Made by a program: the position numbers and the translations under genes | Notes under the pieces: generated by a model | Told to the model about the DNA's origin: nothing | What the model saw: the letters and a program-made list of their open reading frames with translations, nothing else | Database searches by the model: none | Shown here: in pieces, positions 35,166-45,529 of the stretch | Layout of the letters: each line of letters opens with the position of its first letter | How positions within the stretch are numbered: the stretch's first letter is position 1 | Assembly: GCF_026210795.1 (NCBI RefSeq) | Contig: NC_089430.1 | Coordinates: 2,046,001-2,110,000, forward strand | Length of the DNA: 64,000 bases | Source: Rhizophagus irregularis | Lineage: Eukaryota > Glomeromycota > Glomeromycetes > Glomerales > Glomeraceae | Reading direction: 5' to 3'

Positions 35166-37274
35166 CTAAGAACCATCTAATTCATTTAATACATTTAATT
35201 CAAATTTGGTATAATAATTTTGCCCATTTACTTGATTAAATACTCTAGCTTTAATTTCCATATCACTAAATGATAAAGAAAATGAGCATGGTTTTTTATT
35301 TTCTATTTCTACATCGGGAAGATCAGTAAGTAATTTTCCAAGTAATTTCATGCCAGGTTCATCATCATCACAATAAATAGTATCTTCTTTTGTATAATAA
35401 ATATCAAAACTCATTCTTGTTTGATCTGAATAAATAGGAATTAAGTTTTCAACTTTAAATTCTTGATCAATTGTAACTGTAGATTTACGTTTTGCAATAC
35501 AATAAAATTTATGAATTCTTCCATCACTTTTACGTCTATCTATTGGATCTCCATATTCCCATAAAGGAGATATTCTAATTCCAAATGTATATTTTAATAC
35601 ACGAGTTGCAATAACACATTTTAAATTATTCATATTTTTCATATTCTTTGATTCTTGTAAACTTTTTCCATATATTGCTGCACCACGTAAAACTGCCGCA
35701 ATAGGTTGGTTCGGAATTGAGACATTTTCTACCAAGTCACTAAATTCTTCTTTAACTCTTTTTTGTAAATATTTTGATTGACTGAAACTTCCAACTAAAA
35801 ATATTGCTGAACATTTCTGAGAATTAATTAATTGAACATGAATCATTTTAATAATTCTATCAATAATAGGATCAAACAAAGATTTAACAGTTTTATAATT
35901 AAGATCAAGCATCCATTCTTTTATAAGCATTGAATCTCTCTCCGAACCAGTAATATATGGTAATAATTTAGGAGCTAATACTTCAAGATCTAACTCATAT
36001 TTACAATCTAGATTATCTCCTGTGAAATTTAACTTGACATCTTGACAAAAATTTTGAACCAAATAATGCAATTGACCATAATGCTCATTGATAAATGAAT
36101 TTATGGCTGAATTTCCAACTTCACGCTTTAGTAATTCTATAAATTCTTTATCAATAAAAGTACTTCCACAAAAGTCACCTGCCCGTACAGTGATTTCACC
36201 TAATTGGTATTCTTTCAATAATTTACGTGTTGTTAAATCTACCGTACCACCACCACAGTCAACAACCATGAAGTTTGCTTTATTAGTAAAGAATGAAATA
36301 ATATTTAGTATTTTAATATAAATTGTTTGATAAATACTTTAAACATACTTCCGGGTTTTGCAAGTTCATGTCTTTTTAGGTTGCTATGCATACAATAAAT
36401 TGCTGCAGCTTCAGCTATATTTATTTTAAAGAATAATTCTGTTAATATTTCATCATTAAAAACATAATAAAAATTAAACTTACGTTCAGTTACAAATTGT
36501 AATTTTTCTGAATGTATGTCACTTATCAAACCAGCATTGAATATACATTCTCTCATTATAGCCTTATCACTTTTTGAATATTCAGCTGGTACAGTAACAA
36601 TTAGAAGGACATTTTCCATAAACTTCACATGTATCCAGTACGATTCAACAGTTTTTTTGATTAGCTTTATTAATTAAAACGAATAAAATTAGTGATTATA
36701 GTATATTATATTATATTTAAATTAATTAAAATTTGTTTACCTTTCCAATTTCATGAAGATAATCAGTAATCACTTTTTTATAATTTAATGGTTCGGGCAA
36801 AACTGGCTTATACTTATCTAAACAATTACCTAAATATAATTTAAATAATTCTATTGGTCTTGTTTCATTATCTTTGCCTTTCTTATTTGGTTTTTTAAAT
36901 AAGGCTGGACGACCCCATAATTCAACTTCCTCAAAGCCATCTTTGTATTGAAGTACAGTATTTGTCCTCGATGCCCCCAGTTCATCACCAGGCCATTCAT
37001 GATTTACTTTGATACATCCGACATCTTTTTCCTCGCAATGATAATAAGAAAATCCCTATCAAAAATATATAAATATTTAATTTTATAGCCACATCTAATC
37101 TAATATAACATAATGAAACTACATTTACCGAATAAGTGGTTCCGAAATCTATTGTTTTAATATGTAAAATAATTAATTTAATACTAAAAAAAAAAAATTC
37201 AAATCAATATGTTTTAATTGCTATAACTATATATACCTAAACCAACCACAACACGAATATTGCTCCACGCCATA
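35166..37274 (-). CDS. HSPA12-like Hsp70-family ATPase
   Basis: Five exons (37274-37238, 37148-37129, 37055-36741, 36664-36349, 36277-35166) total exactly 600 codons, giving 599 residues with no stop. The actin/Hsp70 ATPase landmarks are present: phosphate-1 loop DFGTTYSG near residue 13, phosphate-2 VDCGGGTVDL near 233, and an adenosine loop FLVGSFSQSKYL near 395. Length and the early end after the ATPase fold fit the HSPA12 branch rather than canonical Hsp70, whose substrate-binding domain is not recognised here. A cytosolic role is expected; the client is unknown. Two introns end in AAG rather than CAG or TAG, which is weaker but keeps the frame. The second exon is only 20 bases. This family is very large in Rhizophagus. 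Confidence 0.87.
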
Positions 37275-37846
37275 ATTTTTTTTATAATTTGATATGTAAA
37301 GTAATTACTAGAGAGGTCGAAATTAATAAAATATGTTATTAATCATACAGTATTTATAAAAAAAAAAAAATTAATAATATTTATTATTTAATTAGGTTAC
37401 TTGAAAAATTCTTCATCTGTAAATCTTTTTAAAATATGAAAAATACAAGTAAAAAGTTTTTTCTTTCATACATTTTATTTTTTGATTTTAATAATTTCTT
37501 TATATGGTTACATAAAATTTAAAAAAGGAAAATTTTTACACCATGGATTTATATTTTTATTAATTAAGTACATTCATTTAAACTTTTTTAATTTCATTCA
37601 TAAATGTTTCTGGTAAGGAGCACCAGAAAAATTATTTTTTCCAAAATGGACCATCATGCAATATGACGTCCACATATTTTTAGCAGATAAGATTCGTTGC
37701 ATATTTGGATGCAAAACTTAGGGGAGTTTCCAGAAATTACATCATTTAGGGTTTAAGGTTTTGAGACCTCCCCTCCCCTGTCATTATCTATTTTAGGAAA
37801 TCTAAAATTATTATGTAATTTGGTCGGAATTAAATACTAAAAATTA
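37275..37846. other. Upstream region of the Hsp70-like gene
   Basis: No coding feature. No clear heat-shock element array (repeated nGAAn) was recognised in the 300 bases upstream of the start codon. Confidence 0.45.
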
Positions 37847-38291
37847 TGGCATGCCAGGCTGGACAGATGTTTAACGTAAAAGCTAAATCATTTGACATTA
37901 ACACCATATCATTTGACTTTGGAATACAAAGCATTTGGCGTTAAATATAAACCATTTGTTATTAATTCCAAAGCATTTGTCATTAATTCCCAAAGCATTT
38001 GCCATTGATTCCAAAGTATTTGCAAATCTATAAACAAATTTCCTATAAAGGAAATAGGATTTCACGAGACTTTTAAAAAGAAAATTATTACTTAAATTGC
38101 ACCATTTGAATTTTAACCAAATATGGAAAATTATTTTCATATCGCCAAACTGTTTGACAGTATTGGCAAAGAATTTAACTATAAAATCAAACAGTTTGTC
38201 GGTACAGCAAATCATTTGAATTTCGCAGTTAACCTTAAACGTCAAATGATTTAGCTTTTACGTTTAAACATCTGTCCAGTCCGGCGTGCCA
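37847..38291. mobile_element. 445-bp inverted-repeat element with TA flanks
   Basis: The ends are inverted copies: TGGCATGCCAGGCTGGACAG and TGGCACGCCGGACTGGACAG, continuing through ATGTTTAACGTAAAAGC and AAATCATTTGAC, about 55 bases with few mismatches. TA flanks both ends (37845-37846, 38292-38293), as for Tc1/mariner-type insertions. The inside has a repeated CCAAAGCATTTG word, four or more times. Any open frame inside is a by-product. Confidence 0.8.
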
Positions 38292-38990
38292 TAAAAAATA
38301 GCCTCCCCTCAGGAAATTGCGTAATTTTTTGGCACTCCCCTTATTATACTGTAGTCCATATATCATATCCACAATTGGAATGTAGTCTTGGTAAAAAGTA
38401 AAAACGTTATTCTGCTGACATTAAGATTTTAGTACAACTTTAGTTAAAATGATAGTTTATGATTTATTTGTAACTTTTTTCTATTTTGTATAAATATCAA
38501 AGATACGAATATGTTCACAAATATGGAATACGTGAATTGATTAATTGCATTTTTCTTGTATACTTGATGGAATACAAGATCATAGAAATGTAATGTGAAA
38601 TAATCACAAAAATTGAATTTTTTTTAAGAAAAAAGGTCCTGCAAGTTTTTATTTTGATAAATTATTCGCATATAGTAAATAGTACATATAATATTCATAT
38701 AACATATTATTAAACATAAAAACTTCACCATTAGTCATACCACAAGCAATTAAATATTTGGCTCTGCAATGAAAGATTTTGGGTTCTGAACTTCATATCA
38801 TGGTCCAGCATAACCTGATAAACTGCACCACAATTCCACAACTCTACAAAAATTAGAGACAAAACCAGTTTTAAATAAAATTAAAGTAGGGCTCAAATAT
38901 GAAAAAATTTAATTTTAGGTAATTTATTTAAAGTTATATCAAATTAAATAATATTATTATATATATATTAATATTTTAATTTTGTTATAG
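38292..38990. other. Spacer upstream of hAT relic
   Basis: No recognised coding exon. The earlier exons of the hAT transposase that begins at 38991 would be expected here, but were not found. Confidence 0.4.
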
Positions 38991-39103
38991 CGGTTGATGG
39001 ATGGTGTGATCCTTTAGGAAGATCCATTTATGCATTTATAATAATTACCCCAAGTAAAAGGCAATATATTCATACTTTGAAAAATACATCAATATATTCT
39101 CAT

Positions 39104-39501
39104 TAGGGATGGCAATGGTCACGGTCATTAACCAGTTATGGCCGGTCATAGTTGTAACCAATATTGGTCAGTCAAAGACCTCTGACCGACTGTTTGACCG
39201 ACCATTTGACTGACCATTTAACTGATCCTAAAAATGTTTGCAAAACGTAATTTAATAAAAAAAATGTTTTGCAAACATTTTTTTAATTATTTTAATAGAA
39301 AACGTTGCGAAAATGTTTTTTATTAAGTATTTCAATTAAATTACATTTCGCAAACATTTTCAGGATCGGTTAACCGGTCAGTCAAATGGTCAGTTAACTG
39401 GTCGGTCAGACCGGTCAGTCAACAATCAGTCAGTTGGTCAAAGGTTCTTGACCGGCTATGACCGATCGATGACTGACCATGACCAACCATTGCCATCCCT
39501 A
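39104..39501. mobile_element. Non-autonomous hAT element 1, exact 8-bp target duplication
   Basis: The ends are TAGGGATGGCAATGGTCA and its inverted copy TGACCAACCATTGCCATCCC+TA. The exact 8-bp ATTCTCAT flanks both sides (39096-39103 and 39502-39509). The body is built from repeats of GGTCAGT-type words in both orientations around an A/T core with GCAAACATTTT inverted arms, so most of the element is one large imperfect palindrome. It interrupts the hAT relic just after its first block. No coding capacity. Confidence 0.9.
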
Positions 39502-39915
39502 ATTCTCATACCCTATGAAAATACAATTTCCATAAAATGTATGTAAAAAAATGTTATTTGACCATATATTATTCGAAAAATCATTATTTGTTTATAATTT
39601 AAACATAATTTTATTTGATATAATATTAAATATTCGTAAGTTGTATTGTAAACATAAACAAGCATTAACTTAACGTACAAATAATGTTCAAATAACATGT
39701 TTAAACATGCAATCATTACATAATAAGGTCAATTTCGTATAGTAAATTCCTATTGTAAAATTTATGACTTTTATTATTTCCTTTTATATTGTCATTTTTT
39801 GACAGGTTTGCTTGAATTATTATCTTTTCCAACATTTGTCTTTTTACAAGATGATCTACGAAATACAAAAATTTTGGTCATGTGACTTTGGCTTCGAAGT
39901 ATAGCCGGCAATCTT
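39502..39915. other. Spacer between two small elements
   Basis: No coding exon recognised. A 12-bp word ATAGCCGGCAAT ends at 39912 and returns as ATAGCCGACAAT just after the next element. Confidence 0.4.
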
Positions 39916-40124
39916 CCCCAGTATCACTGACACTTTTTCCATCCCACGTGATTTTGTAATATTCATCACCGGCATTACACCCCACCGCGTTTTCACTGTT
40001 TATATTTATCTGAGGGACTTAGTTTTTTTTTTGCCTCACAAAATTATTTTTTTCACATCCCTTTAAATTTTCACCGGTCACGTGGGGTGGAATTTTAATT
40101 ATAAAAGTGTCAGTGATACTGGGG
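39916..40124. mobile_element. 209-bp inverted-repeat element (CCCCAGTATCACTGAC family)
   Basis: Ends are perfect 22-base inverted repeats starting CCCCAGTATCACTGACAC. Inside are two CACGTG/CCCACGTG words, also roughly inverted. Related 12-bp words (ATAGCCGGCAAT, ATAGCCGACAAT) lie a few bases outside each end; they are not directly abutting, so a simple target duplication is not proved. Non-coding. Confidence 0.75.
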
Positions 40125-40195
40125 TAAATATAGCCGACAATGATTATCACGTATATATGTGATAATCTTTTTTAAACTTTTTTTTATTTAATTGA

Positions 40196-41280
40196 TACGG
40201 GTTTTAGATAAAGTTTCATTTCGCTTCGAAACTTTAAAAAAATGTTTTTAAAGCTTTCGCTTTGAAACTTCTATATTAAAAAAGAAATATTTTTTATTTT
40301 TTATTTTTTTTTCCTTTTATTTGTTTCAGCTTCAGTTCTTGGTGTTAGATAGGTGAGTTTCGAATAACACTTAATTGGAAACTTTGTAATTTTTTTTAAA
40401 AAAAATAATTTTAGTTTTTTTTCTATTTCGTAAGTCGTAAGTTTCGGCTTTGGTTCTTAGACTTTGGATAGGTGAGTTTCGAAGATTTTGCTCAAAACTT
40501 TTTTATTAAAAAAAAATTTATTTTTTTTTCTTTTTTTATTTTGTAGGTTTTAGCGGTTCTTGAGTGTTGGATAGGTGAGTTTCATTTCGAATAACACTTC
40601 GAAACATTTTTTTTTTTAAAAAAAATAATTTAATTAATTAATTTTTTTTTCTATTTTGTAGGTTTCATCTCTGATTCTTGGACATTGGATAGGTGAGTTT
40701 CGTTTTGAATAACACTCAAAACTATTTTTTTTAAAAAAAATAATTTAATTAATCTTTTTTTCTATTTTTGTAGGTTTGGCTCAAGTTTTTGGTGTTAGAT
40801 AGGTGAGTTTCGAATGATTTTTTTTTATTTTGTAGGTTTTCGCTTCGGTTCTTGGGTATTGGATAGGTGAATTTCATTTCGAACAACACTTTGAAACTTT
40901 ATTTTTTTTTTAAAAAAAAAATAATTTAATTTATCAATTTTTTTCTATTTTGTAGGTTTTAGCTCTGGTTCTTGGGCATTGGATAGGTGAGTTTCGTTTC
41001 AAATAAACCCTTCGAAACTATTTTTTTTAAAAAAAATAATTTAATTAATTAATCTTTTTTTCTATTTTGTAGGTTTTGGCTCCAGTTCTTGGTGTTAGAT
41101 AGGTGAGTTTCGAATAACACTTTGAAACTTTATTATTTTTAAAAAAAAAATTTAATAAATTTTTTTTTTCTATTTTGTAGATTTTGCTTCAGTTCTTGGG
41201 TGTTGGATAGGTAAGTTTCATTTTGAACAACACTTCGAAACTATTTTATTTTAAAAAAATTTAATTTATTAATTTTTTTA
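40196..41280 (+). repeat. Tandem array of nine splice-site-bounded micro-exon units
   Basis: Nine units, mostly 110-130 bases apart, each contain a T-rich tract ending TATTTTGTAG (3' splice-site consensus), a 23-31 base core with GGTTCTTGG and a TTGGATAG or TTAGATAG end, then GTGAGTTTCG (5' splice-site consensus). The cores are 40330-40352, 40442-40471, 40547-40574, 40662-40692, 40774-40802, 40836-40866, 40956-40986, 41073-41102 and 41181-41210. Between cores lie AACACTTCGAAAC, an A-run and TTAATTAATT. Only unit two has a poor acceptor (CGTAAG); unit six has GTGAAT and unit nine GTAAGT as donors. A partial unit precedes the first. Whether it is transcribed and spliced cannot be told from sequence. 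Confidence 0.85.
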
Positions 41281-41287
41281 TGGACAG

Positions 41288-41407
41288 GTTGAATATCATC
41301 TTGCTTACGAACTTGATAAAGTAACTTATATGTTGGAAGTGCATGAATTCATTGATGCGTTTGCTATAGACCATTGTCCATTGTGTAGATTAAAACGTGA
41401 TAGATAA
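41288..41407 (+). CDS. Possible terminal exon after the micro-exon array
   Basis: After an acceptor-like ATGGACAG, a 39-codon open stretch reads VEYHLAYELDKVTYMLEVHE, then FIDAFAIDHCPLCRLKRDR and a TAA. It has ordinary composition and a CPLC motif, unlike the surrounding DNA. It could be the last exon of a transcript using the array, or a remnant. No family recognised. Confidence 0.3.
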   Translation, partial: VEYHLAYELDKVTYMLEVHEFIDAFAIDHCPLCRLKRDR

Positions 41408-41453
41408 GGATGTAGACTATACGGGTGATGAATAATAGAATGGGTTATATATA

Positions 41454-41649
41454 CAGTCAAAGCTCGTTATAGTGAATCTCGTTATAGTGAACATTAAGTA
41501 AAATCGCGTTATAGTGACCTATTGATTTTTTTTCCTTATAATTAATTTTTCTCGATATAGTGAATTTTCTTAATAAATCTCGTTATAGTGAAAAAAAGGG
41601 AAAAAATTACATAGTGGAATGGAAAGTTCACTATAACGAGCTTTGACTG
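41454..41649. mobile_element. Pogo/Tigger-like small element with TA flanks
   Basis: Ends CAGTCAAAGCTCGTTATAG and its exact inverted copy form about 24-base terminal repeats; TA flanks at 41452-41453 and 41650-41651. The word CTCGTTATAGTGAA recurs inside. The CAGTCAAA start and TA target fit the pogo/Tigger group by family knowledge. Non-coding, 196 bases. Confidence 0.85.
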
Positions 41650-42332
41650 TATACTACTAGTGAATAGTACATTTAATAAGCAAATAATTTACATTTAGAT
41701 TACAAACATAAAACGGATGGGCTCATTTTTCCGTATATTTAACATTTAAAATACATATATAAAATGGTTAATTATTAGACATCTATATAACCATTATTTA
41801 TCAATTATTTACTATTACATTTTACGGACAATTAATTTTTATAGGGATATTGGAGCCTTTAATGCTACTGATATTAAAAAGGTTTTGACTTCAATTGATC
41901 CAGAGAAAATGTGGCTATAGTATCAGATGCTGAGGCAGCTATGCAAATGGCAAGAAGATTAATTACTGAAAAGTACCCTTATATTTTATCTATACGTTGC
42001 ATGGCACACCATTTAAATCTAATAACAAGTGATATTATCAAATTGGGTTTTGCAAAAAATATATTAAAAAATGCCAATCTATTGTAACTTTTTTTAAAAC
42101 ATCATATTGTGCAGTAAATATCTTCAAAATAATATTATTCAAACTTTAACAAAAGGAGGTGGTCTTAAAATATCAGTAAAAAACAAGATGGTCTACTGCA
42201 TGGGATTGTTTTGACTCAATTATCTGTTTAGAAAATAATCTCAAGAATGTAAGTTAACAAATAATGATACATTTAACAATAAACTAAAAATTAATTAATT
42301 ATTTAATTAATTATAATTTAGGTTCTTGAAAC

Positions 42333-42750
42333 TAGGGATGGCAATGTTTATGGTCATAACCGGTCATGACCGGTTAATAACTGTGACCAATATCGGTTGG
42401 TCAAAGGCTTTGACCAACCATTTAACTGACCATTTTTGACTGACCATTTGACTGACTGTTTAACTGACCATTTAAATGATTGTTAACTGACCATTTAATC
42501 AAACCTATTCATTTAACACTTTTTTTATAAACTTAATCAATAAAAAAAGTTGGTTAACATTTTTGTTAGCAGGTTTAATCAAAAAAAAATACTTTTTAAC
42601 GTTTTTTCTTAATTAAATTCACTAAAAAAATGGTTAAACAGTCAGTTAAATGGTCAGAAAAATGGTCAGCCAAAATGGTCAATTGGTCAAAGACCCATAA
42701 CCGGTTATGACCAACTGATAACCGACCATGACTGACCATTGCCATCCCTA
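42333..42750. mobile_element. Non-autonomous hAT element 2, exact 8-bp target duplication
   Basis: Ends TAGGGATGGCAATG and CATTGCCATCCCTA are inverted. The exact 8-bp CTTGAAAC flanks both sides (42325-42332 and 42751-42758). The body is again repeats of ACTGACCATTT-type words, with inverted halves. It splits an exon of the hAT relic: removing the element and one flank restores a sensible reading V-L-E-T-Q-P-E-I across the site. Same family as element 1. Confidence 0.9.
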
Positions 42751-43939
42751 CTTGAAACTCAACCTGAAATTGTTATTAATGCAATTGCAATAAAAATATT
42801 CTTCAAAATCGCCAATTTTTTCAAAATATTGAACAACTTCAAGCAATTCTTGCACCTGCTAAAAAAGCAATTCAAGCTGTTGAAGCTAATTCAAGTAATA
42901 TGGCTTTAATTTTTTTGGAATTAATTCAAGATGGCAGTTGCAATTAGACTAATTTAAATTATCTTTGATCTGAATTTCAAAAAAAAATTGTATTAATATA
43001 TTTAATAAATGTTGGGCACAGTTTGATACTGATATATATCTTGTTGACTTTTTTTTTCATTAAAACATAGGGGTAAAGTTGGTTATTATTTTGTTTAATT
43101 TTACTAATTATATATGATATGTTTATTATTCATATTTTTCACATTAGAAAAGAAATTTCAAGACAGTACATTCCATTAACAGCTATAATAATTTGGTCAA
43201 AGGTAATAAAGAAAATTGCAGAATTTTATTATTACTACTTCGGTCATATAGTGATGGTGAGCCGCCTTATGATATGGAATATACTGATGATTATGATATA
43301 CCTGAACTTTGGTAGTCAACATGTCAACAGCCAAATAATTATATCCAGAAATTAGCTTTAAAGTTATTTGCTATTACTCCTCATTAAGCTGCATGCAAAT
43401 GAGCCTTTTCAGTATTAAATTGGATGATAGAAAAGCAGAGAACAAGATGTTATATAATTTTTTAATAATAATAATAATAATACAATATTATATTAATAAT
43501 TTTATCTTTTTTAGGTTAGATATTGATCAAATTCAATCTATGGCCCAGATGCACTTGTACTACATCACAAATGCAAAAACAGAGTTAAAATTTTCTAGTA
43601 GTGGTTTAAATGAAAATGAGCTTGAAACTGCATTACAAGAAATTACTGCAGCTATGATTAATAACAATGATCTTTTCATTGATGATGATGATGATGATAC
43701 TGTTTCAGATAATGAAAGTATTAATTTGAATGAAGATAATACTAATAGTGATTTAATTATGGAAAATACTATGAAATTAGATAAATTTAATGAACTAAAT
43801 AGGGATAATTCAAATTCAGATATTTTGGACCAACGACCTGATGAATCTATATATTATGAGGATTCAAATATTGATTTTGAAGCAATATTTGATGAGGAAT
43901 CAGAAATAAATCAGTAGATGATGTTATGAAGGATAATTT

Positions 43940-44105
43940 ACATTATAATTGGCAAATAAACATTATAATTATTAGTAAATGAACATTAATTATATTTAGT
44001 AAATAAACATTAATTATATTTAGTTAATCAGCATTAATTATATTTAGTTGATAAACATTATATTTTACATACAAATAAACATTATATTTAGCAAATAAAG
44101 AAATA
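43940..44105. repeat. Short minisatellite downstream of the hAT relic
   Basis: Five to six copies of a unit of about 28 bases, containing AAACATTAATTATATTTAGT with variation. Non-coding. Confidence 0.65.
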
Positions 44106-44422
44106 ATTAGAAAAAAATCATTTTCTGTTTTAATTGTTTTTTGATAACATGTAATACATAATCTATATCTTCTACAAATAAATTTAAAATTATAATAAAG
44201 AATAAATGAAGTTATTTTTCATTTCCTAAAAATGAATTTCAGAGAAAAGCAGTATGAGAAATTATTGGAGTAGAGGATAGTCAAGATAGAAAAAAACTTA
44301 AAAAACAATAAAACTAATTTAGATAATGCTATTCAAAGGCTGTTGGATCAACAAGAAGCCAGGCAAATGAAATCTGAAAAAGGAGAGAAGAGCAAGGAGC
44401 AGAATTGCTTCAAATGAAGCAG
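44106..44422. other. Spacer with short coding-like debris
   Basis: Around 44320-44422 a basic Gln/Glu/Lys-rich reading (AIQRLLDQQEARQMKSEK) is open, and a related one continues up to the element at 44423. It looks like the tail of a coiled-coil protein, too short to identify. Confidence 0.3.
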
Positions 44423-44621
44423 CCCTGTAAAAAATCTGATCCGTGTTTTATCTTTCCATATTTTTTCCGTGAATGTATCATTTTAATGGAATTTATAGCC
44501 TTAAATTATGGAAATTTTCATCTCGCTAACACGGATATCCGTGAATGTATCATTTTCACGGAATTTTTACGGAAGACACGGAGAAATAATGGAAATATTC
44601 GGATAAAAATTTTTTATAGGG
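44423..44621. mobile_element. Small element, CCCTRTAAAAAAT family, 3-bp CAG target duplication
   Basis: Ends CCCTGTAAAAAATCTGATCC and CCCTATAAAAAATTTTTATC (inverted). CAG flanks both sides (44420-44422, 44622-44624). A 3-bp CWG or TWA duplication is typical of PIF/Harbinger, so this assignment is suggested. Inside, CCGTGAATGTATCATTTT occurs twice. Non-coding. Confidence 0.72.
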
Positions 44622-45390
44622 CAGTCAAGCATCAAAATGATTTTATGCTGTTTAATTTATTACAAATTGTTTAAGTACTTTGAGTTCTTTGCATAGAGAA
44701 TTAAATGGGGTATGTAAAATTAAATTCTAATTTAGAATTCTCCAATTTTGCTTGATACATTACATATTATAATACATTGCGTATACACATTACACATTAT
44801 ACGTTACAAGTTATATGTTATACAATTTTAATTACAGATAATTTACCTCAGTTCTTTGCACCTCCTACTCCTTTTCCATAAATTAATAATAAATTTTTAA
44901 TAATGATTTTTTTTATTGAATAATTTGTTTGTTAAATATTTTCTTAATAATTAACGCTATACAATTCTTTTATAATTATCCCGTAAAGATCGTCACGTTA
45001 TCAAATATCAAATGTGATGTACTATAGTTACACAAGATTCCATTTATGATAAGAACGACAATTAAATGCTATTTTTTTTTTGAAATTCAAAGAAAGCTCA
45101 TTCGGGATAAGAGGTATAAGCTTTTTATGGCAAAAATCAGAATGATGAATAATAAGACAATGTTGTGTTAGTGAAAGGACCATTCATAAATTTTACAAGA
45201 AAATCTCTAGTGTGAAGAAATTTTATTGAAGGTAACGTTCAAGACATACATATTTTATTTTTTTATTTTTAAGGAAAAAAAGAAAATTATAATTTATAGG
45301 TTGTAACGAGTATACTGTAATATCTACTAAACTTATTCATAGTTTCCATAAGTTGCGAATTTTCAAAAATTAAGATTATTAATTAGTATT
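44622..45390. other. Intergenic, no gene seen
   Basis: AT-rich, with a stretch of TTACACATTATACGTTACA-like near repeats around 44760-44825. No gene. Confidence 0.45.
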
Positions 45391-45529
45391 ATCTCCGTTT
45401 TTAAAATGGTGTGGGCAGATTTGTTTGTGATTATATATTCGAATACCATATACCTTCATCCAGTTTTCATCCACGTTTTGGTTTTCTTTTTTTCTTATTC
45501 AAATATATTATTTTGAAGACGGCGATAAA
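45391..45529. mobile_element. Diverged CGCCGTTTTCAAAATG-family element
   Basis: Starts ATCTCCGTTTTTAAAATGGT and ends in the inverted copy, ATTTTGAAGACGGCGAT. It shares an internal TTTGTTTGTGATTAT with the copy at 46281. More diverged; no target duplication seen. Confidence 0.5.

Larger units (their letters stand above)
38991..43917 (+). pseudogene. Fragmented hAT transposase relic
   Basis: Three separate parts are recognisable. Part one (38991-39103) follows a TAG acceptor and reads VDGWCDPLGRSIYAFI, the first catalytic-Asp block. Part two (41845 to about 42250) reads GAFNATDIKKVL, then after a one-base shift AIVSDAEAAMQMARR, RCMAHHLNLITSD and TRWSTAWDCFDS, with more shifts. Part three (42751-43917) includes LQAILAPAKKAIQ, then PELWWSTCQQPNNYIQKLA, ITPH-x-AACKWAFSVLN and KQRTRLDIDQIQSMA, the C-terminal dimerisation block, and ends in an open Asp/Asn-rich tail of about 120 residues. 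Stops and shifts make it inactive. Two small hAT elements, another inverted-repeat element, a pogo-like element and a minisatellite array lie between the pieces. Confidence 0.72.

Noticed and set aside
37898-38245. Minus-strand 115-codon frame
   Set aside because: Falls within the inverted-repeat element and follows its internal tandem words.
40196-41280. CRISPR-like array
   Set aside because: Units vary in length and the spacers are A/T runs rather than unique sequences; the conserved part is bounded by splice signals and the genome is eukaryotic.
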